From Candidatus Nitrosopumilus sp. (GTDB lineage: Archaea > Thermoproteota > Nitrososphaeria > Nitrososphaerales > Nitrosopumilaceae): 36,548 nt of DNA. The stretch covers positions 1-36,548 of the forward strand of contig JAPFBP010000009.1 of assembly GCA_029250275.1 (NCBI GenBank). The letters are read 5' to 3'. The translations under genes were made by a program, and so were the position numbers. A model generated the notes under the pieces. That model was not told the origin of the DNA and made no database searches. It worked only from the letters and a program-made list of their open reading frames with translations. This document shows positions 15,130 through 23,869 of this stretch, piece after piece (positions within the stretch are counted from its first letter, which is position 1; each line of letters begins with the position of its first letter).

Positions 15130-18100
15130 CTATTCAACCGAGATTCTGATTTTTTGGCCATCAATGTCATCTTCTTTGTATTCTTTACATGATTCTGTAA
15201 AGTTGACCTGTTTTACTCTGACCAAAAATGCTAATTCATCAGATTTCTCTTTCATCATTTCAAGTGACTCTTCATCTAATTCTAAAATTGATGCCACATC
15301 TAAAACATCTGTTGGAGTGTACCCTCTCTCTTTTCTAAGCGTTTGAAGTCTTCTTGCAATGTCTTTTACTAATCCTTTTGCCATCATCTCTTTGTTTCTA
15401 GATGTTGAAATAATTACCGTATAGTTGTCTCTTTTTGCAGTTGCAAAATTTTCACTTGCATCAAAGTCTATGATAAAATCTTCACTATCTAACGAGATTA
15501 TTTCTCCATCTATGTTGAAATCATATTTACCCTCTTTTTGCAATGACAAAATTATTTCATCTGGATTTGTTTCATTGAATGTTGAAACAAGTTTTCCCAT
15601 GTGTTGTTTTGCTTTTGGTCCTATACGTTTTCTTTCTAATTCTACTATTCCTTTAACTGGCAATCCTAGTTGTTTTAATTCTAAAATTTGTTCTAATCCT
15701 GATTCTTTTTCTGTTTCAATGATTGTAACTTTTTCAACATTAAGTTGAGATTGTAATAGTTCAGATAATGATTCAAGTTTATTTTTCTGACCTTTCTTTA
15801 CACAAATTTGTGCTTCATTGAGTGGCCACCTTCTCTTTAGTTTTCCTTTCATTCTTGCAGCCGATGATACTGATACTATATCTTTCATAATGTCAAATGA
15901 TTCTTCAATTTCTTCATTGACTAAATCTTCTTGATACGTTGGCCACTTGTCAAGTAGAATGCTTTGTTTTCCATTAAATGTGGATTGGTAAAGATATTCA
16001 CTAGTATATGGGCAAAATGGATGAATCAATATATCTAGAGTTTTGAGAACTTTGCTAAGAACTGCATAGATTGATAATCGCCTGTTTTTCTTTTCATCTT
16101 CTTCGTCCCATAGTTCTCCTCTAGTAATTGGGATGTAAATCTGACTCAGATTATTAATTATGAACTCATCAATTGCTTTTGCACCTTCATGGAATTTACA
16201 CGATTCATTTTTCTCAGTTAGAATTTGAATTAATTTTTGCAGTTTAGATAAGAGCCAGATGTCTGGGGATGTCAACAAGTCATTTTGCTTTGCCCATTCT
16301 ATTGTGTTTGTTTGGTCAAAATTATCATATTTGCTATTTTGTTGAAAGTACAAATGAAGATTGAACAGTGTGTTAATTACCTGATACGGTCTTGACATTA
16401 ATTCATCTGTGCTGAAACTTAATGGTTCAATTGGACTTGCTTTCCACATGAAATAGAATCTAATCAGGTCAACTGGATATTTTTGAAGCAATTCTGCGCC
16501 ATCAAGAACATTACCTTTGCTTTTACTCATTTTACCTCCTTTATCATCCAATACGTGTCCTTGAAACAAGAATGCTTTGTAAGGTGGAGTTGCAGCATTG
16601 TTTAAAATCACATTTTCAATAAGTAATGTGTATGCCCAACCTCTAGTTTGATCAATGCCTTCTGTGAAAAATGGTGCAGGAATTTCATTGGCATATTCTT
16701 CATCCGTTAATGATGAATATGGTGCAGAGCCACTGTTATGCCAAGTATCTAAAACGTATTCTTCTCTTTTTGTATTGACACTATTACATTTTTTACATTT
16801 TATTGTAATTTTGTCAATCCATGGTCTATGTAATTCAAAGTTTGGACCGTCAGGTAATTTGTCTGCAGAATCTACAATGTCTTTTCTTGTAAAAAACCAA
16901 TTTTTCTCACCACAATCTTCACAATTCCAAACTGGAAGAGGACAGCCCCAAATCCTTTCTCGAGAAATACACCATGGATGTCTCTCTTTGATAATCCCAA
17001 GAAATCTATTTTTTGGTTGTTCAAAAAAGTATTCTACACTTTCTGCAGCATCAATTGCTTTGTTTTCTAATCTGTCTAATTTGTAAAACCATCCCCTTCT
17101 TGCAAGCCAGACAATTGGATGGTGTGATCTCCAACATAATGGATACTTGTGTTTAATTTTACCAATTTTTACTAGAGCATTGCACTCTTTTAGATCCTCA
17201 ACTATTGTCCTGTCTGCATCTCTGACAAACATCCCTTGATATTTTCCTGCTTTTTCTGTAAATTTTACCTCATCATCAATAGGGCTGAAAATTTTGACTT
17301 TGCGTTTATTTGCAATTTTGATATCTTCCTCTCCGTTTGCTGGTGATAGGTGGACCAGACCACTTCCAGTACTAGCATCAACAAATGTCTCTGATACTGC
17401 AACATGATAATTACCTAGTTTTGAAATTTCTTTTAGTTCTGGAATTAAATCTAATAATGGATGAATGTATTTTTTCCCTTCAAATTCTGAACCTTTTACG
17501 GTTTTCTCAATTTCATATTTTTCAATTTTTACATCTGACATGAACTCTTCTAATCTTGTTTTTCCAATAACCCACGTTTCGTTTTCCACTTTGACATATG
17601 CATAGTCTTCTTTAGGTTGTAATCCCACCATTGCGTCAGTAACAAGGGTAAATGGCATTGTAGTCCAAACTATCAAAAACGCATCTTCGTCCACTAGTTT
17701 GACTTTGTAGTATAGTGATGGGTCTTTGACTTCTTCATACCCTTGATTTACTTCTGCATGACTAAGTGATGTTTGGCAACTTGGACAGTATGCAATTACA
17801 GTAAAGTCTTCTTCTAAAATATTATTTTCATATGCTTTTTTTAGTACTTGCCATTCTCTTTCAATAAATTCATCTCTAAATGTCCAATAGGCCTTTTCAT
17901 GATTAAATGACATTCCAAGCATCTCATCTACTTCAACCCATGTTTTGTTGAATTTTTCTACAACTTTTTTACATTCTGTAACAATTCTTTCTATTCCAAA
18001 TTCTTTGATGGCTTCACTTTTTCCTCCTGTAACTCCTAATTCTTTTTCAACTTGCAGTTCTATTGGGAGTCCTTGTGTGTCCCATCCTCCATTGAATATG

Positions 18101-18327
18101 ATTTTTTTTCCTTGCAAGGTGTTAAATCTATACCATAAATCTTTGATTACTCTGCCTCTAAGATGACCTGCATGTGGAACACCATTCATTGTTGGTGGGC
18201 CTTCAATAAATCGAATTTTTTCGCGTTCATCTGATGCAAAAATCTGTTTTTCCAAGTCAATAGTTTTGATATATTCTCTAACTTGAGATTCTATTGCCTT
18301 TGCATCAAATTTTGTGGAAAGTTCCAT
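15130..18327 (-). CDS. ileS: Isoleucyl-tRNA synthetase
   Basis: A 1065-residue class I synthetase that charges tRNA-Ile. The HIGH-type motif is HAGH (residues 52-55, in GVPHAGHLRGR). The KMSKS loop is exact (GKMSKSKGN, about residue 600). The editing domain lies between, with TTMPFTLVTDAM near 225. Extra cysteine pairs, CPSC near 184, CEDC near 468 and CKKC near 517, indicate bound zinc. The length and the long C-terminal extension match the archaeal/eukaryotic type of IleRS, the form associated with mupirocin tolerance. It starts at an ATG; the divergent purD promoter lies within the 86-bp spacer. Confidence 0.98.
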   Translation of the reverse strand: MELSTKFDAKAIESQVREYIKTIDLEKQIFASDEREKIRFIEGPPTMNGVPHAGHLRGRVIKDLWYRFNTLQGKKIIFNGGWDTQGLPIELQVEKELGVTGGKSEAIKEFGIERIVTECKKVVEKFNKTWVEVDEMLGMSFNHEKAYWTFRDEFIEREWQVLKKAYENNILEEDFTVIAYCPSCQTSLSHAEVNQGYEEVKDPSLYYKVKLVDEDAFLIVWTTMPFTLVTDAMVGLQPKEDYAYVKVENETWVIGKTRLEEFMSDVKIEKYEIEKTVKGSEFEGKKYIHPLLDLIPELKEISKLGNYHVAVSETFVDASTGSGLVHLSPANGEEDIKIANKRKVKIFSPIDDEVKFTEKAGKYQGMFVRDADRTIVEDLKECNALVKIGKIKHKYPLCWRSHHPIVWLARRGWFYKLDRLENKAIDAAESVEYFFEQPKNRFLGIIKERHPWCISRERIWGCPLPVWNCEDCGEKNWFFTRKDIVDSADKLPDGPNFELHRPWIDKITIKCKKCNSVNTKREEYVLDTWHNSGSAPYSSLTDEEYANEIPAPFFTEGIDQTRGWAYTLLIENVILNNAATPPYKAFLFQGHVLDDKGGKMSKSKGNVLDGAELLQKYPVDLIRFYFMWKASPIEPLSFSTDELMSRPYQVINTLFNLHLYFQQNSKYDNFDQTNTIEWAKQNDLLTSPDIWLLSKLQKLIQILTEKNESCKFHEGAKAIDEFIINNLSQIYIPITRGELWDEEDEKKNRRLSIYAVLSKVLKTLDILIHPFCPYTSEYLYQSTFNGKQSILLDKWPTYQEDLVNEEIEESFDIMKDIVSVSSAARMKGKLKRRWPLNEAQICVKKGQKNKLESLSELLQSQLNVEKVTIIETEKESGLEQILELKQLGLPVKGIVELERKRIGPKAKQHMGKLVSTFNETNPDEIILSLQKEGKYDFNIDGEIISLDSEDFIIDFDASENFATAKRDNYTVIISTSRNKEMMAKGLVKDIARRLQTLRKERGYTPTDVLDVASILELDEESLEMMKEKSDELAFLVRVKQVNFTESCKEYKEDDIDGQKIRISVE

Positions 18328-18413
18328 CTGGATTTTAAAATCTTTGTGGCATTATAAAGCTAAATTGATTTACTGATACTTGGATTATATAATTGGGGGA
18401 AAGATAATTTTTA

Positions 18414-19676
18414 TTGGTAAATATATTAGTGATTGGTTCTGGCGGACGAGAACACGCCTTGTCATGGAAATTATCTCAAAGCAGTAAAGTTGAAACTGTT
18501 TTCACAGCTCCTGGTAACGGTGGTACACAAAACAATATTTCAATAAATGTAGATGATTTAGATGGATTAGCAGATTTTGCTCAAAAAAATAATTGTTTTA
18601 CTGTAGTTGGACCTGAAGATCCACTAGCTGCAGGAATTGTTGATAAATTTAACAAACTTGGTCTCAAAGTTTTTGGACCTTCTCAAAAAGCTGCTCAGCT
18701 TGAATCAAGTAAGATATGGGCAAAAGATTTCATGAAGCGAAATGAAATTCCGTCTGCACGTTTTGAAATATTTGATGATGCTCAAAAAGCTCAAGAATAC
18801 GTGGAATCTCTTGCTTACAATGTAGTTGTAAAGGCTGATGGTCTTGCAGCAGGAAAAGGTGTTATTGTATGTAATAGTAAAGATGAGGCAATATCTGCGA
18901 TTCAAACAATTTTGGTAAAAAAGACGTTTGGTGATGCAGGAAATAGAATAATTATTGAGGAAAGAATTGATGGGATTGAAGCATCTTACATTGCTCTTTC
19001 AGATGGAGATGTTGCTATACCTATGGCTACCAGTCAAGATCATAAGAGAATTTTTGATAATGATGAAGGACCAAATACTGGTGGAATGGGTGCCTATTCT
19101 CCAACTGCAATTATTGATGATAATTTGACTAAAATCATCCAAGAAGAAATTATTGAAAAAACAATCCATGCTATGAAAAAAGAGGGTATTGTTTTCAAGG
19201 GATTTTTGTATGCTGGTATAATGATTAGAGATGGAAAACCATTTGTTTTAGAATATAATGTTCGAATGGGTGATCCTGAGTGCCAACCAATTACAATGAG
19301 GATGGATTTTGATTTGTATGATTATCTTGTAGCTAGTGTTGATGGAACCTTATCTTCCTTACCTCCGGCTTTTTGGAAATCACAATCTGCAGTATGTGTT
19401 GTGTTGGCATCAAAGGGATACCCTGAATCTTTTTCTAAAAATGATGAAATAATTGGATTTGATTCTGTTTCTGATGGGGTAATTGTTTTCCATGCCGGTA
19501 CAAAAAAATCTGGAGAAAAGATTATTTCAAATGGTGGACGCGTATTGGGTGTTACTGCATTAGGTGATAGTTTAGAATCTGCAATTACAAATGCATATGC
19601 TACAATTGAAAAAATCACTTGGTCTCAGAAATATAATCGAACTGATATTGGCAAAAAAGGTCTTTCTTATCTTTGA
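18414..19676 (+). CDS. purD: Phosphoribosylamine-glycine ligase (GAR synthetase)
   Basis: A 420-residue ATP-grasp enzyme making glycinamide ribonucleotide in purine synthesis. The N-terminus holds VIGSGGREHAL (residues 5-15). The ATP-grasp core shows VVKADGLAAGKGV near 137-149, QDHKRIFDNDEGPNTGGMGA near 212-231 and the metal-binding YNVRMGDPECQ near 280-290. The start is a TTG; a TATA-like GATTATATAA about 28 bp upstream supports it. Its last 10 bases overlap the convergent cyclo-ligase gene. Alongside folD and purN it forms part of a purine/one-carbon cluster, though on the other strand. Confidence 0.97.
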   Translation: MVNILVIGSGGREHALSWKLSQSSKVETVFTAPGNGGTQNNISINVDDLDGLADFAQKNNCFTVVGPEDPLAAGIVDKFNKLGLKVFGPSQKAAQLESSKIWAKDFMKRNEIPSARFEIFDDAQKAQEYVESLAYNVVVKADGLAAGKGVIVCNSKDEAISAIQTILVKKTFGDAGNRIIIEERIDGIEASYIALSDGDVAIPMATSQDHKRIFDNDEGPNTGGMGAYSPTAIIDDNLTKIIQEEIIEKTIHAMKKEGIVFKGFLYAGIMIRDGKPFVLEYNVRMGDPECQPITMRMDFDLYDYLVASVDGTLSSLPPAFWKSQSAVCVVLASKGYPESFSKNDEIIGFDSVSDGVIVFHAGTKKSGEKIISNGGRVLGVTALGDSLESAITNAYATIEKITWSQKYNRTDIGKKGLSYL

Positions 19677-20230
19677 GTTTGTATTATTTTATCTTCTGTA
19701 ATAATCCAATCCATTAATACATCGTGTTCTGATTTTGGAATTTTTTTAATGATTTGTTTTTCTAGTGTAAGGGAAATTGTTGTAACCTTGTTTTCTGCCA
19801 AAAACTTGTCATAGAATCCATGACCGTATCCTAATCTGACTCCTGTAGAATCTATTCCTACAGTTGGCACTAAAATTACATCTAGGTTGTTATCTGTTGG
19901 GCAGTCGTTTTTGGGCTCCATAATGTCAAAACTACCTCGTTCTAGACTTGAAAAACTGGTAATTTTTCTAAATTCCATATGGTCTCCAACCACCTTTGGC
20001 AAAAAGACTTCTTTGTCCTCACTGAGTAATTCTTGAATTATATCTTGAGTGAATATTTCACTTCCTATTGGATAATACGCTCCAATTTTTTGTGCATCTT
20101 TAAACGCATATATTTTTTGTAATTTTTTCTGAATATTTCCACTTGCAATTTTTAATAAATCATGAGATGTGTTATCTCTTGTTCTCAAAAGACGATTTCG
20201 CAATGATTCTTTTTCAGGATTTTTATCCAA
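19667..20230 (-). CDS. 5-formyltetrahydrofolate cyclo-ligase
   Basis: A 187-residue ATP-dependent enzyme turning 5-formyl-THF into 5,10-methenyl-THF. The family signature RLGYGHGFYDKFL is near residues 131-143, and an N-terminal K-xx-LR-RLL-R pattern binds ATP. YPIGSEIF near 52-59 and VFLPKV near 74-79 also fit. The TTG start at 20230 overlaps the 3' end of folD by 8 bases, so both are translated from one message. A second in-frame TTG lies nine codons downstream. Coupling with FolD suggests recycling of the same folate intermediate. Confidence 0.92.
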   Translation of the reverse strand: MDKNPEKESLRNRLLRTRDNTSHDLLKIASGNIQKKLQKIYAFKDAQKIGAYYPIGSEIFTQDIIQELLSEDKEVFLPKVVGDHMEFRKITSFSSLERGSFDIMEPKNDCPTDNNLDVILVPTVGIDSTGVRLGYGHGFYDKFLAENKVTTISLTLEKQIIKKIPKSEHDVLMDWIITEDKIIQTQR

Positions 20231-21083
20231 TTTGACTACCTAATGATGCCGCTGTGATTGTATTTTTTAATAGCATTGCAACTGTCATGGGTCCAACTCC
20301 TCCAGGAACTGGTGTTACAAATGATGCTTTCTGAATTATTTTATCATAATCTGAATCTCCTACTAATTTTTCTTGAAATCTTGAAATTGCAACATCTATT
20401 ACAATTGCTCCCACTTTGATCATATCTGATGTTAATGTGAATTTGTTTCTATCCCCAACTGCAGTGATAATGATATCTGCATCTTGACATAATTGAGTTA
20501 AATTTTTAGTTTTAGAGTGACATGTTAATACAGTGGCATTTTTTTCTAATAACAAATGATACAGTGGCTTTCCTACTAAATTACTTCTGTTAATCAATAC
20601 AACATTTTTTCCTTCCAAATCAATTTTATGATAATCAAACATCTCCATTATGCCTGAAGGTGTACATGCAACCAGTGCTGCTTTTTTCATAGCAAGTAAT
20701 CCAACATTATGTGGAGTTAAACCATCTACATCTTTTAGCGGTGATATTCTTGATATTATTGCAAATTCATCTAGTTGTTTTGGTAATGGAAGTTGGACTA
20801 AAATACCGTGAACTGTTCTATCTGAATTTAATTCATCAATGATTTTGGCTAATTCTGATTGTGTTATGTTTGCATCAAGTTTGTGGTCTTTTGTTGCAAT
20901 TCCTACTTCCTCACATGCCAGATGCTTGTTTTTTACATATGTGGCAGAAGCTGGATTATCTCCAATTAACACTGTAGCTAAACAAGGAGAAATGCCTTGA
21001 TTTTTCAACTCTTTTACTGCTTTTTTGACTCTGTCTTTGACTGACTGGGCAATAATTTTACCGTCGATTCTGACTCCTACCAT
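20223..21083 (-). CDS. folD: Methylenetetrahydrofolate dehydrogenase/cyclohydrolase (FolD)
   Basis: A 286-residue bifunctional enzyme that oxidises 5,10-methylene-THF to methenyl-THF and hydrolyses it to 10-formyl-THF. The active-site motif Y-V-K-N-K (residues about 50-54, in SATYVKNKHLACEEVGI) carries the catalytic Lys. QLPLPKQLD near 96-104 and the C-terminal PGGVGPMTVAMLLKNT near 258-273 are family signatures, and a Rossmann segment with NRSNLVGKPLYHLL binds NAD(P). It is the first gene of the folD/cyclo-ligase unit. It supplies the one-carbon pool used by PurN nearby. Confidence 0.97.
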   Translation of the reverse strand: MVGVRIDGKIIAQSVKDRVKKAVKELKNQGISPCLATVLIGDNPASATYVKNKHLACEEVGIATKDHKLDANITQSELAKIIDELNSDRTVHGILVQLPLPKQLDEFAIISRISPLKDVDGLTPHNVGLLAMKKAALVACTPSGIMEMFDYHKIDLEGKNVVLINRSNLVGKPLYHLLLEKNATVLTCHSKTKNLTQLCQDADIIITAVGDRNKFTLTSDMIKVGAIVIDVAISRFQEKLVGDSDYDKIIQKASFVTPVPGGVGPMTVAMLLKNTITAASLGSQIG

Positions 21084-21176
21084 GAACTGTTTTTTGATTT
21101 GTAGATATTTAATCCTTGGAATTCTGAGATGAAAATCTAGGAAAAGAAATTAAGTAGCTATTTTTCTAGTTATATC

Positions 21177-21461
21177 ATGTTTGTAATGATTGCAGATATT
21201 CAACTAAAAGATGGCGTTGAAGAGGACTTTAAAAGTTGGTTTACAGAATCAAACAAAGTACTATGTAACTTTCCTGGATTCATCTCAAGAAAATTCTTAA
21301 AATCATCTGACGGTAGCTATAGAATTCTTGTAGAGCATGAAAGCAAAGAAACTTTTATCAAAATGCATCAAAGTCCAGAACATGAAAAAATTCATCCAAC
21401 TGGACATTCTTTTATGAGTGCTGATCCTCAAAGAAAAACATACACCGTAGCTGCTGAATAA
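21177..21461 (+). CDS. Antibiotic biosynthesis monooxygenase-like protein
   Basis: A 94-residue ferredoxin-like (dimeric alpha-beta barrel) protein. The ABM pattern is seen in VMIADIQLKDGVEEDFKSWF at the start, then FPGFISRKFLKSSDG and RILVEHESKETFIKMHQSPEH with the trailing helix. Such proteins may be monooxygenases, heme-degrading enzymes or mere small-molecule binders; the histidines in HQSPEHEKIHPTGH cannot settle which. An alternative ATG lies three codons downstream. A cupin gene starts 2 bp after its stop, so the two probably work together. Confidence 0.8.
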   Translation: MFVMIADIQLKDGVEEDFKSWFTESNKVLCNFPGFISRKFLKSSDGSYRILVEHESKETFIKMHQSPEHEKIHPTGHSFMSADPQRKTYTVAAE

Positions 21462-21463
21462 AA

Positions 21464-21784
21464 TTGAAACTAGAGTATGATTTAGATACATATCTAGAAA
21501 AAATAAAAAACAATAATTCGTATTTTCAGACTTTTATTAACAAGGATAGTTTAGCTGCTGGAGTTTTAGTTTTAAAACCTGGTGATGAGGATACACAAAC
21601 TCCCCATGATAGTGATGAGGTATACTATATCATTTCAGGTGATGGTTTTTTGAAAATTAAAGACAAGGATTACAAAGTTTCAAAAGACAAACTGTTCTTT
21701 GTAGCAAAAGATGTGGAGCATTTTTTCCATGGAAATACAAAGGAACTAAAAGTCTTGTACTTTTTTAGCGGACCTGATTCTTAG
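21464..21784 (+). CDS. Small cupin-domain protein
   Basis: A 106-residue single-domain cupin from a TTG start. Motif 1 appears as PHDSDEVYYIISGDGFLKI (about 50-68) and motif 2 as DKLFFVAKDVEHFFHG (about 76-91). The metal ligands appear reduced: the first motif has one His and the Glu of the usual H-x-H-x3-4-E-x6-G, and the second keeps a His (VEH). It therefore might bind a metal weakly or act as a binding protein. It sits 2 bp after the monooxygenase-like gene. Its end overlaps the convergent purN stop by 4 bases. Confidence 0.82.
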   Translation: MKLEYDLDTYLEKIKNNNSYFQTFINKDSLAAGVLVLKPGDEDTQTPHDSDEVYYIISGDGFLKIKDKDYKVSKDKLFFVAKDVEHFFHGNTKELKVLYFFSGPDS

Positions 21785-22398
21785 CTGATTACAGTCCTTC
21801 GACCTGAGACTTTGATTTTCTTTCTTGCAAAAAGATTTACTGCTTCTGGATAAATCTTATGTTCTTCTTTTAGAATTCTTTTAGATAATGTTTCTTCTGT
21901 ATCTTTCTCGTTTACTTTGACTACTGCTTGGATGATTACTGGACCTGTATCCATTCCTGAATCTACAAAATGCACCGAACATCCAGACACTTTAGATCCA
22001 TATTCTAAAGCCTGTTTTTGAGAATTCAGTCCTGGAAATGCTGGAAGTAAAGCTGGATGAATGTTGATTATTCTGTTTTTGTATTTTTTTACAAATTCTG
22101 GACTTATAATTCTCATAAATCCTGCAAGACATACAAGGCCATTTTTTGGTGTAACTCCGTATTTTGTTAGGATGGTAATAATTTCTTTATCGTACTCTGC
22201 TCTACTTCCTTTGAAGTCTTTACTTTCAACCACTTCAATTTTGACTCCTAACTTTTCGGCAATTTTTAGACCTTTTGCATCATGTTTGTTAGAAATTACT
22301 ATTGCTGGATTAATTGGAATCTTTTTTTTCTTAATTGCCTTTAGGATTGATTCCATATTGCTTCCGCGACCTGAGATTAGAATTCCTAGATTTAGCAA
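21781..22398 (-). CDS. purN: Phosphoribosylglycinamide formyltransferase
   Basis: A 205-residue enzyme transferring a formyl group from 10-formyl-THF to glycinamide ribonucleotide, the step after PurD. Signature parts are SGRGSNMESIL (residues 9-19, phosphate binding), the catalytic N-I-H-P-A-L-L-P-A-F-P-G (about 111-122) and GCSVHFVDSGMDTGPVI (about 139-155) with the catalytic Asp. It begins at a TTG. A TATA-like element at 22425-22433 on this strand lies about 31 bp upstream and may be shared with the divergent MBL-fold gene. Confidence 0.96.
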   Translation of the reverse strand: MLNLGILISGRGSNMESILKAIKKKKIPINPAIVISNKHDAKGLKIAEKLGVKIEVVESKDFKGSRAEYDKEIITILTKYGVTPKNGLVCLAGFMRIISPEFVKKYKNRIINIHPALLPAFPGLNSQKQALEYGSKVSGCSVHFVDSGMDTGPVIIQAVVKVNEKDTEETLSKRILKEEHKIYPEAVNLFARKKIKVSGRRTVIS

Positions 22399-22424
22399 CT
22401 AGTCAATACTAAATCAAACCTGCA

Positions 22425-22433
22425 ATTTATATC
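22425..22433. promoter_or_regulatory. TATA-like element between purN and the MBL-fold gene
   Basis: ATTTATATC reads GATATAAAT on the other strand. Its centre is about 31 bp from the purN TTG and about 28 bp from the TTG at 22457 of the rightward gene, so one element could serve both. Confidence 0.35.
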
Positions 22434-22456
22434 AAATCCAACTAATTTTGTTTTCA

Positions 22457-23440
22457 TTGCCTAGCAAAGTCAGGATGACAAAAAATGGAATTCTATGTGA
22501 TGTTGATGATAAACGAGTCTGCTTGGATCCAAAAAACAGTGACGTTAACGGAATTAATTTTGTATCTCATGCACATTCTGATCATCTTCCATCAAAAAAT
22601 GGTGGAACTATTCTATCCTCTATTGAGACTAGTGAAATAGCTAATCTTCGAGGATTTAAGATGGAAAATCATATTGAATCCCTTGATAATTTTTCTCTGA
22701 TTGACAGTGGCCATATTTTAGGTGCAAAAGGATTGCTTTTTGATGATATTTTCTATACTGGTGATGTTTGCACTAGAGATCGTGGATTTCTCAAAGGAGC
22801 TAAAATTCCAAAATGTAAAACGCTAATCACTGAGTGCACATTTGGTCTACCTGAATTTGTTTTCCCTAAACTTGAGGATACTCTAAAACAAGTAAATGAA
22901 TTAATTTCTGAACTTTATGGGAAAGGTGTTCCGGTAATTTTAATGGGTTACCAATTAGGTAAGGCACAAACAATTACGCAATTTTTTGGTCACTGGGGTC
23001 CACTATATCTTCATGATTCTGTAAAAGATATGAATACATTACATCAAAAATTTGGTGTATCTTTAAATGATGGAATTGGACATACTGAGGCTGAAAAAAA
23101 TGGTTTACTTGAAAAAAAGCCTTGGGTTATGGTTGCACCGTTGATGTCTAGCAAAAATAAATTTGTTCAAGATATGAAATCAAAATATGGTGCTGTAACT
23201 ATTGGATTTAGCGGATGGGCACAATCAATGAAATATTCTTTTGGGAGACGAACTGATTATTCAATTCCAATTAGTGATCATTGTGATTACAATGAATTAA
23301 TTCAGATGGTTGTACAATCTGAAGCTGAACAAGTATACACAATACATGGTTTTGTAGATGAATTTGCTGAGGACTTGCGTAAAAGAGGAATTAATGCACA
23401 ACCATTACTAGAAAATTCGTTGGATAATTTTACTTGGTAA
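22457..23440 (+). CDS. MBL-fold exonuclease/RNA-processing-like protein
   Basis: About 327 residues of a metallo-beta-lactamase fold nuclease-like protein. The HxHxDH site is HAHSDH about 40 residues in; further metal-site blocks are DSGHILGA, YTGDVCTRDRG and the late SDHCDYNEL. YQLGKAQTITQFF in the middle and IHGFVDEFAEDLRKRG at the end match the group annotated as mRNA 3'-end processing or ligase-associated exonucleases. The start is uncertain: TTG at 22448, TTG at 22457 or ATG at 22475. I favour 22457 because the TATA-like element lies about 28 bp upstream. Its stop region overlaps the convergent Cys-rich gene by 11 bases. The substrate cannot be read from sequence. Confidence 0.85.
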   Translation: MPSKVRMTKNGILCDVDDKRVCLDPKNSDVNGINFVSHAHSDHLPSKNGGTILSSIETSEIANLRGFKMENHIESLDNFSLIDSGHILGAKGLLFDDIFYTGDVCTRDRGFLKGAKIPKCKTLITECTFGLPEFVFPKLEDTLKQVNELISELYGKGVPVILMGYQLGKAQTITQFFGHWGPLYLHDSVKDMNTLHQKFGVSLNDGIGHTEAEKNGLLEKKPWVMVAPLMSSKNKFVQDMKSKYGAVTIGFSGWAQSMKYSFGRRTDYSIPISDHCDYNELIQMVVQSEAEQVYTIHGFVDEFAEDLRKRGINAQPLLENSLDNFTW

Positions 23441-23666
23441 ACTCGTTACATTCACAATTATTTGCTAGACATGATTCTAAATTTCTAATATGGTCATGGG
23501 AAAAATGTTTACATTTTTCATTCTTGCAAATTCTTCGTTGAGCTTCTTTCTGTACCACCGTTTGGGCAATTTCATTTGCTTTGTCTTTTGAATATCCTTT
23601 TTTATCAATATAGAAATGAACCACTCTATTGTATAGCATCTCTGGATTGAATTGTTTTTCTAGCAA
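23430..23666 (-). CDS. Cys/His-rich small protein, unknown
   Basis: A 78-residue protein. An N-terminal helical part (residues 1-45, with MLYNRVVHFYIDKKGYSKDK and ANEIAQ) leads to a C-terminal metal-site-like half: C-KNEK-C-K-H near 47-54, then H-D-H, then C-LANN-C-E-C near 67-74. The pattern C-x4-C-x-C/H thus occurs twice, as it does in the microprotein encoded immediately upstream. The TTG start overlaps the microprotein's stop codon (TTGCTAG), an arrangement typical of coupled translation. An ATG nine codons on is another start. Zinc binding is an inference; the family is not recognised. Confidence 0.7.
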   Translation of the reverse strand: MLEKQFNPEMLYNRVVHFYIDKKGYSKDKANEIAQTVVQKEAQRRICKNEKCKHFSHDHIRNLESCLANNCECNEFTK

Positions 23667-23764
23667 TATTGTCTCTTCCTATTCCCTCTTCTAAAACTTG
23701 ATCCCTCATGACAGTCACATTTACAAGATATATAATTACAAAACCCTTGATTGTTTTTTACCAT
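23660..23764 (-). CDS. Cys-rich 34-residue microprotein
   Basis: A 34-residue frame beginning MVKNNQGFCNYISCKCDCH and ending KRQYC. It has five cysteines and one histidine (Cys9, Cys14, Cys16, Cys18, His19, Cys34), spaced C-x4-C-x-C-x-C-H, and a basic second half with RRGNRKR. This is a plausible zinc- or metal-binding mini-domain. It has a TATA-like AAATATCAT about 22 bp before the ATG, and its stop overlaps the start of the next gene, which repeats the same C-x4-C-x-C spacing. The coupling and shared motif argue that it is real despite its size. Function unknown. Confidence 0.6.
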   Translation of the reverse strand: MVKNNQGFCNYISCKCDCHEGSSFRRGNRKRQYC

Positions 23765-23869
23765 GCTCCAATTAGGCAATTATGATATTTGAAGGGCTCT
23801 TCTTTTTGAGTAATCATTTGTTTAATTAAAATCAAAAAAATTAATATTTTACATCTAAATTTTTGAAAA

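Noticed and set aside
16655-17086. 143-codon frame antisense to ileS
   Set aside because: It lies wholly within the convincing IleRS coding region and has no family features; a typical shadow frame.
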